In this document: positions 45,652-58,800 of the stretch, in pieces
How the letters are laid out: each line of letters opens with the position of its first letter
Position numbering within the stretch: position 1 is the stretch's first letter
DNA from: Euglena gracilis
Lineage: Eukaryota > Euglenida > Euglenophyceae > Euglenales
Direction of reading: 5' to 3'
DNA length: 64,000 bases
Assembly: GCA_039621445.1 (NCBI GenBank)
Contig: CP154954.1
Location: forward strand, 15,642,140 to 15,706,139
Notes under the pieces: model-generated
Seen by the model: the letters and a program-made list of their open reading frames with translations, nothing else
The model's database searches: none
Told to the model about the DNA's origin: nothing
Made by a program: the position numbers and the translations under genes

Positions 45652-46131
45652 ATGAGAACTGAATCCCAATGGGATGCCATGCGTTGATTTGGTGGTTATC
45701 GACGTGGACATATTCAACGTTAGTGAAGAAGTGGTAAAGGTTAGGATTGATGGGCATAATTCCTGCCATCCTTTTGGGGGGTGCATTTCCAAGGCGTCAG
45801 AGGGACAGGAGAAGAAAAGGGGACCGGATGTCCTTTCTCTGGTGTCACCCGGGGTTTTCAAGAGTTCTTTGGGGGGGTATTGAAATGATCTCAGCGGCCT
45901 AACTCACATTTAAGGTTTTGATTTTTGCATTGCGCCTAAGCGCAATGTTGCAATATTTTTGCAACCTGGCGGTGAAACCCAACTTTTTGACCCTCTGCTC
46001 TGGTTTCCTTTGGAACCCTCCACGGTGGCATTTGCATCATTTGCCGATGTTGGGACCCAGGGAACAGGCCCAATTTTCGGCTTGTGCACCATTTAAAAAG
46101 GTTCAAAAACCTGGGTTTTAACTTCCAGGAC

Positions 46132-46301
46132 ACATACATACGTACATACATACATACATACATACATACATACATACATACATACATACATACATACATA
46201 CATACATACATACATACATACATACATACATACATACATACATACATACATACATACATACATACATACATACATACATACATACATACATACATACATA
46301 C
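46132..46301 (+). repeat. (CATA)n microsatellite
   Basis: About 170 bp of CATA/TACA units with almost no interruption, between LSM14 and UFD2. It produces spurious YVCM and YIHT reading frames. Confidence 0.95.
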
Positions 46302-47948
46302 TGGGTCTTGCTGTTTTTGGTGTTAAATTAAATTGAACAGGAATTTTGCAGTTTTTTGGTGTTAAGTTTTGACTGCGCATTACAGGTGCATTTTTGTCTT
46401 AGTAATGTGAAATTGGTTTTTTTCCTTTCCACATCAGTTGGAGAGTTGTACAAATCATGTAGAATTTGGTTCCAGCCCTCAGCGGAGCTCAGTGCTATGG
46501 AGCAAAAGAAAACTGTCTGACCAAAATTGAAGCCCTTGGAATGCACCTTTATCTAAATATCCAACCATACTTTTTCCCAACTCCTTGTGTAGCCCGAGCT
46601 TGTAAGTGGTAAAAAAAATTGATGCCTTCAAAATATCTTGGAGATGAAGCAAAATCAAAGGAAATGTCCGGTGTCATAAAAAAAAGCCTTGGAACGCACC
46701 ATCTAACGGTATTTTGGTTTCCCCGCAACTGCACGACTGCGCTGAAGATAGATGCATACATTGCACCAGGTGTCGTGTAGTGCTGAGCTCTTCACGTGTC
46801 TGATGGTCCCACAAAACAGCAGCTGTTTGAAGCATGTGGCTGCCAGCTGCCCAGCTGCCCAGCCGGTGGCCCGCCGCCTGGCAGGGTGGGGGGGCCTGTT
46901 GACCTGGCAACCGGCAACCGCATACATCAAACAGCTGCTGTCTCGTGGCCTGGCGGGGGAATCAAAAATGCCATTGAATAAGGCTTTTTATGGGCTTCAG
47001 TGTTGGGTCTCCGGTGAATTTGCGTGGTTGGCCACCATTTTTCATTTTCAAAGCCATCCCCTGGTCGGGGGCCTTGGGGGTTTTGGAGCTACAATCTTTT
47101 ATTTAAGGCAATTGGGCATACACGTTTTTCCAATGTTGCGCCCCCTTCTGTGCCCCCCCCCCCTGCCGACAACCCCCCTGTCATGCTGAACTCAGCTTAA
47201 ATTTAGGCCACATTTAGGCTGGCCTAAAATTCCAATTCAAGGCCTAGATCCAAACGAAAACCCTAATCCCAACCCTTAAACCCCATTCTGGATTTTAACC
47301 CTAACCCAAACACTAACCCAAACGCTGTTTCTCCCCCTGATTGGACATTTTTGTGAAGGTGGGTCCAATTTTTAAAGCTTTTTTTCAGTTTTTCGGTTTT
47401 TTTTATTTTCTCCAGCCAGCCAAAAAATTCTGCAAAAATATTTCTTGGTATTGATTGAATTATTTCTGTGTAAGCAGAGCCCCAAAACATAATCTTCCCT
47501 AGTGTTCATTTTGTTTCAAAACCATTTTTTTTTTGCGAAAAGAAGAGGCAATTTTTTCTCCAGTTTGATTGTCCTGTGTATTTCTCCTGACTTCTGAAGA
47601 TAAAACAAAATGCAAAGTGGTGTGGGGTATGGAATCAATCTTTTTTTTGCAGGAGGGGTCAATATTTTTTATACAGACAGGTGAAACAAATTTGAAACAG
47701 ACAGGGCTAGGATACTAAATGATGGGAGTGGGTCTTCCTGGATGGGATGGCCCCCCTGTGCGAAGGAAAGTTCGTTGCAAAATACCAGGACGTTGGAAGG
47801 GCCAGGCGTGTGGGTGGCCAAAACGGTGCACAGGACAACAAACTCGAGTTATTTTGATAACAATTGTCAATTTTTGATCCAGAACAACTCACTTTGAGGA
47901 TATGAGATTTTCCGCCCATCTCAGTTTCATCCGCTGTTTTCACCCCTC

Positions 47949-47957
47949 ATCCACAAG
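47949..47957 (+). promoter_or_regulatory. Possible spliced-leader acceptor before UFD2
   Basis: A TTTTCACCCC tract followed by CATCCACAAG lies 13 bases before the ATG at 47971. It could serve as trans-splice acceptor or as the acceptor of an upstream noncoding or coding exon. Confidence 0.25.
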
Positions 47958-47970
47958 ACCCCTGCCCCGG

Positions 47971-49688
47971 ATGGAGTGCGAGGTCCTCCTCCCCCACGAT
48001 GGCTGGGTCCACGACACCATTCAAGCGGTATTCGAAGCTTGCCTCTCACGGCAGGTATGACTTGTCCAACAAGGAACTGCTGCAAGAGGCAGGGGGGAAG
48101 AAAACAGCGATCCAAATAATCCTGTGCAATTTTTTTATTTAGGGAGGGGGAATGCAACAAGAAAAACATTTAGAAAGGCATTTGACACAGGTGTCTGAGA
48201 AATATTTCTGGATCTTTTCTTTTTTTTAAACAATTATGATTGAGGGTTACACAGAGGGCAAGATTCTGACTGCGTTATCTCCCACAATCTCGCATGACCC
48301 TGTATAACATATAATATATCACCTGTTTTGGTGATCTCTTCTTGGTGTTCTTTGGTTCGCTGTGGTGTGGGAGGGGGTGATACTTTGGGCGTCCTCCAGC
48401 AGACGTTTATCATTTGGCAGGGCTGGGGTGTTTTCACCAACATTTCATGATCCTGGAAGGGAGGCATGTGTTCTCAAAAAGCCAGGGAGATCACCATTCC
48501 CTCCAAAGCAAGATCCCTGGCAGGCTTCTTTTTAAGTCACCTGCCCCCCCCCCCCCCCCCGGGGGGGGAGGGGGGGTGGGTGGGTGGGTCCCTGCCAATT
48601 TTCAGCAGAAATCCAAAGAAAGTATGATTGGTGTATGTGTGTGTTGTTTTTGATAATGAAAGAAAGAAAGGTCAGAGTTCAAATTATGCCCCTGTCATAT
48701 GCGATATTTTTTTGTTGGCTTCAGTACTGGAATGAACTGTAAGCAGAAACAATAATTTTGTTTTAATTTTTTTAACAGAAAAAAGTTACAAAAATGCCCA
48801 AAATGATAGCAGCCGCAAAAAAATGGCTGATAATGCCAAAAATGGCACGAAAAGGAAGGTTGATAACCCCCACAAAGTTGCAAATTTCACAAAATGGCTA
48901 AAATTGGTGTAATTTCAAAAAGCAACTTGAGATTTTTCAGGATTGCGCCAACTGGCCAAAACTCTTTGAAAAGTTGGCTGAAAATGGCCAAAAGTGGCAT
49001 TAAAATGGCCAATAGTGGCCAAAAATGGCCCAAAAGTGGTTTGGCAGGTGAGCAACTAATTGGTAATAGATGGGATTCTTGGCTGTTTCTTTTTTTTTTT
49101 GGCTAGTTTCAGCCCCTTGACACTTTAGTCCACTTTTGGCTGTTTGGTGCAATCTTAAACGATGCCACCCGTTTTTGTATAGTTTTGGCCATATACATAA
49201 TTTTGGACAATTTTGATAATTTGGCTAGTTTGGCAACTGTTTTTCAGAGTTTCAGCACTTTTTTATCGCTTTTTGTGTGCCATTTCTTTGATGCCTTGTA
49301 TCGTCAGGGCTGCTCCTATATTGCATCTGAGACCCATACTACTAGGAAATGCAGCCTTTTTGGGGTTATTTTGTCAAATTTGGACTAAGTTCATTCGCGT
49401 TGGATCAATCGGGCTATTTCTGACATATTCAAGACCAGTGGGCTGCTTTGGGCATTTTAGTCAAGTATTTATGGCCAATTTCATAGGCATCAAGTCAGCA
49501 TTTTTTCGCATAATTCCGCATTAATAAATGGAATATAACCACCGCATAGTTTGGAAAACATATTACTGCATTCTCCCCCGCCTTGTGATTGGTGTGTCTC
49601 CCCCTTTGCTTCCAGGCAAAGCCCTCTGGGAACGTCATTGTGCTGGAGGACCTGGACAGCACTATGCGCGGGCCCCTGCACCCCAACG
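47971..49688 (+). CDS. UFD2: UFD2 exons 1-2: N-terminus
   Basis: ATG at 47971 begins MECEVLLPHDGWVHDTIQA. The donor is CGGCAG|GTATGA. Exon 2 reads AKPSGNVIVLEDLDSTMRG. The short N-terminus before the core resembles fungal UFD2 in length. Assignment to this gene rests on phase agreement (0, then 1 into exon 3) and position rather than on strong sequence identity. Confidence 0.65.
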
Positions 49689-52616
49689 GTGTTACAAACC
49701 TGTCACCCAAATCACCTCTATCCTGGAACAATTTCCAATTCCAGTGGTAGAATGTATATATCATGTTTTTTATTTTTCGAAATTTGAATGCTTTCCCAAA
49801 ATGATTTTTAAGGGTTTTCAAGGTATTTTTAAGGTTTTTTAAGGCCTTTTTGGCCAAAACTTTTAAGGGATTTTTAAAGGTTTTTTAAAGGTGCCTTAAA
49901 AAAAACCCCCCTGCCCCCAAGGGCTTTGGGTCCTGGGGTTTGTCATTTTCGCCTTTTTTTTGGCGCGAAGTGCTGAAAAATGTTTTGAGCCCAAAATTGA
50001 CCGCCAAAAACGGTGCTGTGAACCCCCTCCTGGGACCCTCCCCTTGGTCTTCAAAAAGCACCTCATTCATAATTTCTATATATATGTATATATATGTATA
50101 TGTATATGTATATATGTATATGTATATATATGTATATATATGTATATATATATATATATTATTTGTCCTGTGTTTCCGCTCCTGTTTCTTCTGAATAACA
50201 CAGGGGTTGATAACAAAGCCCCTATCCGAGAAAACTGAAGGTTTCAGGAGTTGCAGTACCAACAGAAGGTTTATTGAACCAGAGTGCAAACACAGTGTGG
50301 TGTGATTTGTGAAACACAAAGATGTGCTATGCATTGGCTCTGCGACGTGAGCACTCTAAAATGCAGGTGGGCATTTGTTGACGGAGAAGAATATGGAAGT
50401 GGTGCTGGCGGAGAGCGTTGTGCGGCAAAGTGACAGCTCCAGTTACCTGTGTGGCTGTTGGCAGCGGTGCAAAGAGCTGCTTGACGAAGAGCCCCAGGTG
50501 ACGTGTGGGAAGTTTTATGGGGATTTTGTTGGAATGGTTATCGCCGCTGCTTCCAGATGCCTCAAAGACCAAAACGAGATCATTTTTTTTGTGGTTTCAA
50601 TGTGTGTATTTGGTGAGTAACTCACTAAATAGCTTGAAATGGCATACCCCCCCCCCCCCGGGAAACTGTCATGCCCGAGAACCTGTCAGGGTCCCGCCCG
50701 GGAAACTGTCAGGGTCCCCGGTACCGGCCAACCTGGCAGTATAGGAAGTTGTCAGGGTCCCCGGTACTGGCCAACCTGTCAGGTGACGGTTTCCCGGGGG
50801 GGGGGGGTACGCTTGTCCATCGGATTGCCTTTTGGGAGATCCTTTGTACACGTCCTCATTTAGAATGCTTTTTACAAAATGTCCTCTGTCGTACACTGGC
50901 TGAGTTGTTAAAGGCAAGTCTGAAATCCAAAAAAATGAGGCAAAATTGTGCAAGACAAAGGAAATGTCTGGATATGAAGTCTGTCATTGCACAAACCCAA
51001 AACCAAACCGGCAAAAAAGCCACCAGCCCTCCGAGCAAAAAAGCACAGTTTCGAGAAATGTTTTTTTTCCACGTTCTTTACATGAGTCTGTTCAGTGTTT
51101 ACAAATACATCATTTTATTTCAGGTTCAATCCCACCAGCATCGCATTTCCTTCTTGAAGGAGTGTTTGGCATTGTGCTCCAATTACATCCTCCTCCACTT
51201 CTCAAACGACGATCTATTCCCCGACAGGTGCCACTTCGAATTGTTGCTTTGCAATGCAGAGCTTGTTTGACTTATCTTTGGATTTCCATCTCGGCGTCCG
51301 ATATGGATGTGTTGCTTGGTTTCCCATTATGAAGAGCGACACCTTTTTTTGTTCTTTTAAGAATATGCACGTTAATTGCAATTCAGGGGAGCCAATACTG
51401 CACATTGTTATGTCCACCCGCCAACCCTCCTGGGTTGGGGATTGGGTCTCGTGGTGCCACCTTTTTTTGCTTTTGGGGCGGCGAAAGAATTGCAGGATTC
51501 CAAAATCTGTTTGTTTGTAAAAAAAACATGTTTCCGGAATGTATGTTTTTCTGCAATATATTCCTCCCCCACCTGGTTGGGGGTGGGCAGCTGTTCACAG
51601 CATATTGAATGCTTTTTTATATGTTTGCAAATGATGTTGTTGATTGCATTTTGTTCAGCTTTCGCCATTTTTCTCATTTTCTTACTTTTACCTTTTGACA
51701 AAACCACAGGTTTTCAGGCATTTGCTTGTCGTGCATTGTGTTTTTTTTTTGCCCAGGAAATGTTAGTGCTTGATGAAGGCATGCATAATTTTGGTGCACA
51801 ATGGACCACGCTTGATTAATCGAGGGAAGCTCCAGACAAAGTTATTTTTCTTCCAAGTCCCTTCAAGCAGAAGTTGGTCAACTTTGGAAATGTTCCAAAG
51901 GAATTCATTTTTTTGGGGCAGGGTTTGCATCTCATGTTTCGTGATATTGCATGAGGGAAATTGCTGCGATTGCCCACCTCCAGCTCGTAGCCCCTGCCGG
52001 CGTTGGAGTCAAATGGTCTGATTCCCCATGGGCTGTTCAAGCCAACGCCCCTCCCCCCAAGGTGTTTAGCCAGGTGACTGGCTGGCTGTCCCCCCCCAAA
52101 TGCTGCAGTTACCTCTGTTCTGTTGGAGCCGTTATTTTTTGACCCCAGTATCGGGCAAAATGCCCATTTTTCGTATTTTTTTGGTTTTTTGAATAAATCC
52201 AGGCAATAAGAAAGAAATATCCCATTTCCACTTCGGCACGCAGCGAGTGCTATTGTGTATGGTAAACCCCAAATAACCCTCATGCAAAGTTAATGGGCCA
52301 GTTTTCCCCACAGGTTATTTGGTGTCAAAAACTGTTTTTAATGAAAAATAGTTTATTGAATTTTGACGTTGGACAACAAAATGTTGTGGTGCGTTCTGTG
52401 GGTGTTTTTCAAAGACTCCCAAAATAACCTCCCAAATGATTCTGCATTGCTTTCATCCCAAATAACTGTATTTGGGGGATGGCTGAAAAGAATCCAAATA
52501 ATCCCCCCCCCCTCACCGCACAATCGTGTCGAAAAATTTCGGCCGAAGCCTCTCTGCAAAGGGCAGGGTGGGTCAAGGTAGACCCGCCCTGCTTATTTTT
52601 TTTATTATTAAGTGGC

Positions 52617-52708
<92 letters not shown>

Positions 52709-52719
52709 GTATTAGTATT

Positions 52720-52756
<37 letters not shown>

Positions 52757-52820
52757 TTATTATTATTATTATTATTATTATTTATTATTATTATTATTAT
52801 TATTATTCTTATTCTTATTC

Positions 52821-52868
<48 letters not shown>

Positions 52869-55800
52869 TATTTTTTGAGTGGCTGGCAAAATGCCCAGCT
52901 AGACCCCCCCAGGGTTCTCAAGCAAAAGCCAGGCCACATTATGACGTTGCAACCACCACACATCATGCCCCACGCACTGCGCCGGCATGGGTGCCGCTTG
53001 GTTTCCCATCCGCCCTCCCTGCAGCCGGCGTGGCGGGGCGAAGCTGGTCGACTGCCTCCGCACCAGTGCGAGGCCTGCCCACCTCCTTGACGACCTCCTG
53101 GGGCGGGTCCCGGCGGGGGAGCAGGCCCAGGTGTGTGGGGGGGGGGGCGCAGCTGCGGGTGAATGAACACCACACGAGTGCAGTACGTTTATATTTGCAC
53201 ATATTTGCACACACACTTATGGACAGATCTCATACATGTAAAAGTAAATTTTGTGCAAATTTTGCTGTTTCTTGTTTCTTGGTGCATGTGTGTTGTCGTT
53301 TTATCAGACACCAGAAAGCAAAAAAAAACACGTCTTCACGTTACCGTTTTTTATTTTATTTGGAGACCCCAGACGTCCGGAGCCCCTCTGGGAAGTTTTG
53401 TGTTCAGGGTCTGTAATGAGAACACGAGAAAATGTACTGTTTTGCCTTGATTTTGTTTGTCGCAAGCCGCATCTGCAGTGGGAAACACTGCATTTTTGAG
53501 AAATTGTTAGTATCACGAGGGACGAACGCCAATTGGGGTTTGTGTGGGGAAATGCCCCACCCATGGGGGGAGTCTGAACCCCCGCCCCCTGAGTTGGGTC
53601 CGCACCGTCCCTCAGGGTGGGAATGTCCACCGTCCCCTAAATCAGCGCTTTACACAAAAAATTTCCCGGAGTTTTGCTCCAAAATTTTTGAGCAAAATTA
53701 CCCAAAAACTTCCCAAAAATCCCTTTTTTCATTTTTTTTTTGTGGGCTGGGCCGAGAATCGCTCTTTTTGGCTTTTGCTCAGATGTGTGGAGGGGTCCCT
53801 CCTTTGACCAGGAGTGGGGGTCTGGACCCCCCCTGCCCTTCTACCAAACCCTGCCCTTCAGGTTTAAAAGTCACAGAGGGGTGTTCTTTTGCGGGTGTTT
53901 TAGTTTTTTTTGTATTTTTGCTGAAAATTGGCAGCGGTGGTGTTGTGTTTGGGGGGTTTTACCTGGTGCCCAAGGTTCCTGGATTGCCTTGGATGAACGA
54001 CGACCTCCCCCGCGCTATGCCCACCGCGGACCCGTCAGGTCTTCCTGCCCTCCGTGGCAGCCCTCATCCAAGAGGTGCGGGGGACGTCCATCGCCGACGA
54101 CTGGAAGGGCTTACTGCAGGCGTGCCACTCTTTCTTTCCCGATGTGTGAGGCAGTCCGCGCCGTCCCGTGTGATGTCTGCTGTATCCGTCGCATATTTTC
54201 TTCTCTCTCCGTTTACGCGCAGGTCCTAAACCTGCTTGCCAGTCCCGAGCAGATCTGCAAAGCAGTATGTCCGCTGCTGCATTTGTCTCGTTTGGTCTCC
54301 ACTTGGAAATCCGCAGTCGGGATCTGCGCATGTACGGTCTTGCCAAATTCAGGAAACGGCATCACAAGGCCGCCAGCCACCCAGTGGCGGTTGGAGTCAT
54401 TATTGGATTGTACTGTTTTAAATTTGAATTTTAATAAGTTTAATTTAATAATTTTAATAAATAAATAATAATAATAATTTAAGTTTTTATTTAAATTTAA
54501 ATTTAGAAGAATGCAGATTTCATTTCCTCTTATTGCTTTTGGAATGCTGTTTGAGAAAAAAACACTTCACGGCGCTGGCTCTGTCTCAAAAGACACAATG
54601 GAGCACAACGCCCTGTGTCCGAAGTCATTTGAAGGTGGTTTGGCCAGTGAGGCTGTTGCGAGGAGTGTGCATCGAGTGTGCTTTGTACCGCATACTGAGC
54701 AGACCCCGAAACAAATCCCCCCATTGGAAAGCCCGTCCTGTATTTCCCCCGGGCCGACCTCTAATCCCATAACCTCCATGAGTTTCTGTCAGGCATAATA
54801 TGTTCAGGCAAAAAAAAAATCAGAATTTTTAAGGTTTTTTAAGGTGTTTGTTTAACGTTTTTTGAAGGCATTTTGAAAAATTCAAGAATTTTTCAGGTGT
54901 CTGTTTTCCATGGGCGGTCAAAGAGCCATCCGGGTATCGAACCAACGTCGGTCCAGGTTGAAAATCAGAAAGTTCAGAAACCTATTTTTTTGGACAATGT
55001 TCCAGCGATGCCAGACATCATTTTTTTCCCTCAGAGTTGGCTTTTTTTTGCCAAGATTTTGCGACGTCTTTATTTGTTCATAATTCGAAGCACTTTCCAG
55101 AACGAATTTTTTAAGGCTTTTAAAGAGTTTTAAAGGTTTTTTAAGGTGCCTTCAAAAATAATGCCTGGTTTCTGTTTGGGCCTCTGTTGGGTCGCTGCAG
55201 ATCGTCAGTGGCCCCTCGTGGCTGCCATCGGGCAACGGCCGCGTCCTGGAAGACACCTCCCTCTTGGGCCCTTTCTTCGGCCTCTCAGCGACCCACGTGT
55301 GCTGCCCCGACTCCTCTGCTCTTTCCTTCTCTGCTCTTCCTGTAGTGTGTGGCTGGATCAGGAATTAACGGGAATCCCCGAAACCCCTTGGGTTGCAGGT
55401 TGGGAGGGTCCGCACCCCCCCCAACTTAGGGTTAGGTTTAGGGTTAGGGTTAGGGTTAGGGTTAGGATTAGGGTCCCCCTTTCCATATCCCGGTGCCTTT
55501 TCTAGGTGAAAATTTATTTCGACGCCGAAGATCTTTGTGTTTGCGCGGTGCCGTGGATGGTTACTTCTTTCAAAAAAAAAGTGACATAACTGCCACGGAG
55601 GCAATGAAAAACGACAGGAAACCATCCTCTACCAGTAAAATAAGACCCTGACCAGAAAACGTCTGTACCTTGCAACATGTTGGAAAAGCCATACACCAGG
55701 TCTGCAGTGCAGCATTAAGGGAGTGGTATAAAAACTATCCCACAAGGCACAATGATCATCTTGGGATCGCCTTACAATCATCTTGGGATCATCGTCATTG

Positions 55801-58800
55801 CAGTTTCATTACGTCCTGAAGAGTGAAAGTTATATATCACTGCCTGAAAATCCCGAAAATGGTTGATGACAAATTTGGGTGCCAATGTGAGGGAGGGGGA
55901 GTAACCAACCCCCCCCCCCCCCAGAAATGGGGGATTGGTTTTTGAAAAGTGACCCATTGGGGTTTTTAAAGTGGAAAGTGACCACCACCCACTCCCCCCG
56001 GGGTGCGTAACAAAATGGTGTGGTCCAGAATCATTCATGGCCCCGCCCTCGCGGCGGGTTGAGCCCACACTACCGCCGCCCCCTGCAGCCCAGAGCCCGC
56101 GCCGCCTTCCTCCCCGTGGATGAGAAAGGGGATTTGCCGAAGGACTACCAGTGGGACACCAGCGCCCTGCAAAACGTGCGGGGGCATTGGGGCCTCCTCG
56201 TGGTGTGTCCGCCCTTCTCACGCCCATGTGCCGGGCCTTCCTGAGGGCCAAGGTGCCAAGGGGCTGACCCCTTCCAGGTTGAAACAGGAGTGCAGACACA
56301 ACGTCTCGATATCTGCTGCTGAGTTAAGTGCATCCTGAGTGGAGACATGGCGTGGAGGGTGTGGATGGTGTGGTGTGGAGCACTGTCCACGGGTCCCAGA
56401 GTTTGATCACAGTACAATTCAGTTCAGGAAAGGAGTTCTCTCGATCTTTGCAGCAATATACGCCACAGATGATTCACCCCCCTCCCTGAGGCACACCACC
56501 CCCTTTGTTTTGCCCCCCCCCAAGCCCCCCCCCCCCACAAGGGCTGAACGTGAATTCCAGAACTTTTATGGGGGTGGGGGTCAATCTTCTCCCACCCCTT
56601 CACCATCCTGATGGGCTCACCCGCCATCCCCTCCTGTCTTTCCAGGGTCACCAATTTTGAAACCAAAGTTTTTGTTTGGAAGTGATAAAAGTGGGGTCCC
56701 CCCCGGCTTTCCCACACAGCCCGGCCCCCCTCCCCTCCAGGAATTGCTGCACGCGGCGGTGATGCAGAACTTTCTGCGCCCGAAATACTCCCGCGAGGCC
56801 CTCCTGCGCTGGTTTGCGGCGGTGCTGAATCAAAACCATGAGAGGGCGAAGACGCAGGTGTCCGTGGAGGAGAGTTCATGAAAAATATTTTTTTTGCCAG
56901 TGATCTCTCTGCTTTGTAAATGCTTTCACAATTGATGCAATGGCGCATCATTTTTTGTGGGCTTCTTAAATTATTATTGTTTTTTTAACCCAATTATTTT
57001 AATTATTTGCGCACATTTATTACCTGTTATTTCATCATTTTAATGTATATTTGATTTTATTCATCTTATCTGGATATACCATGTTCAAATTATCTATATC
57101 AAGATCATGTGTCGTCATCGAGTTTTGCAGGTGACACAACATACCAGTACATTTTTTTTAACACAGACAAGTAAGTACATTTACATTTTTGCATCAAAAA
57201 TATCTCAGTCACGATATCCTGCATGAGTTGTCTATATTTGCCTGCTTTTGTCAATGAATGCTTTGTTTCAAGAGATGCTGAAAGAGGAGCACAGCAATGA
57301 ACCCAACCCAACCCAACCCAACCCAACCCCCGTCACTGCTGACGTGGCCAGCTCCCACGGCTGGTGCAAGGTCCTTGCCACGCCTTTTTCGCACAGGTCG
57401 ACTACAACTCATGCAGCTCTGACTGCTTCATGGTGAACTTTGCTTACGTAATGCTATCCGGGCGTTGGCCGGTTGGAAGGGGAAGCAGTGTCAGGAATGA
57501 ACATTGAAGGAGCCCAACCCCAGTGGCGTTTTTCCAGACCTGGACCCCCATCAACATTTTTGCTTTCTTGTTCAGCCGTCTGAAGGGTGGTTAGTAACAG
57601 ATCTTCGTTTGCTTTGCTTTGCCATGGTTGACCAGGAATGGCCGAAAATGAGCTCATTTTGAGTGTCGGAAATTATTTTCAAAAAGTATCCATTTTAATT
57701 TTGAACCATTTTAGTCCCAGTGGTGAAAGTGACCGACTCCCTCCCAGCAGAAGTTGGAATGGTGCATTTTTTTCCCCTCAAAAAGCAGCCATTTTGTTAC
57801 TTGAAAGAGACAAGACGTCAAGCGATGTCATGCAGGGATTTCTGGGGAGCAGGAATATGAAATATCCTTCGAAAAGGAATGACCGAAACAAAATGGAATT
57901 CCTTTGAAGGAGGCCCGCTTTTTAGTCGACCTCTGAAACCCGCAGGCCTTGCCTTCCTTGATTTGCTCCGCCCCTGGTGTGACCCTGCGCAGGAAGGAAT
58001 AAAGCTGGAGGGCTTGGAAATGGCTGGGGGGGAAGTACCGTGGGTAGTTTGGTATCTGATGAGAGGCGAGGCTGACCCCCCCATATGGGTCTCACGGCGA
58101 TGTCACTCACTCATACCCCCACCCACTGCCTCGGGATATGGATTTCAGGTTTTCAAGCAAACGCCTGATGCTCACACTGTTTGACCCCGTCATTGCCAAG
58201 GACCGTGAGAAGGTGTGAGAAGTGTGGGACCAGCAGACTTCCACAACCGGTTCTGTTCCAGTGGATTTTATCATCATCACATTTTAATATTTGTATTTAC
58301 ACACAGGGATCTTCACAAACATCGCAAGTTTTTTGTGTGCCATTTTTCTTTTAAGAAAAGAGACCGCACCAAACAACCCGAATATACAGCCCCCCCAAAT
58401 ATAAAGAAAGCCCCCCGCCAAATATAAAGCCCCCTGGAGGCTTTGGTTTTGCCGCCCAAATACAAAGCCCTGGAGCCAGGCGCTGGTGTCATTCAGAAAA
58501 AAGTTGAAAGTATTGGGTGGATACAACGTGATTTTCACCAAAAATGCTCCATTTTGGATAAGAATTTTCGAGGTACACAACGTAAATTTGGTATAAAATT
58601 GGTGTTTGGCCCAATTAAGGGCTCATAGACGCCACCCAAAAAAAGTTTGATACCACAAATAAAAAGCCCCCCCCCCCCAGTGTAAAGCCCCCCCTGAGGG
58701 TCTTACAATCTCGTCCAAATGTAAAGCCAGGACTGCTGTATATTTGGGGGTTAATGACACTTGTATCCTGTTTTCCTTTTTTCTCGTCCCAGAAAGATTC

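Larger units (their letters stand above)
45043..47970 (+). other. Spacer or unresolved LSM14 3' part
   Basis: It contains the AAAATAAGACC element (45229-45651), a CATA microsatellite and, near 47270-47340, CCCTAACCC-like runs. Frames near 45680-45880 and 46424-46510 are open but unconvincing. If LSM14 has an FDF-box exon it should lie here; I did not find one. Confidence 0.5.

Noticed and set aside
46084-46380. Frames of YIHT and YVCM repeats
   Set aside because: They are translations of the CATA microsatellite.
52526-53416. 296-codon frame
   Set aside because: Most of it is the ATT microsatellite read as Leu. The real exon 53025-53130 is in a different frame.
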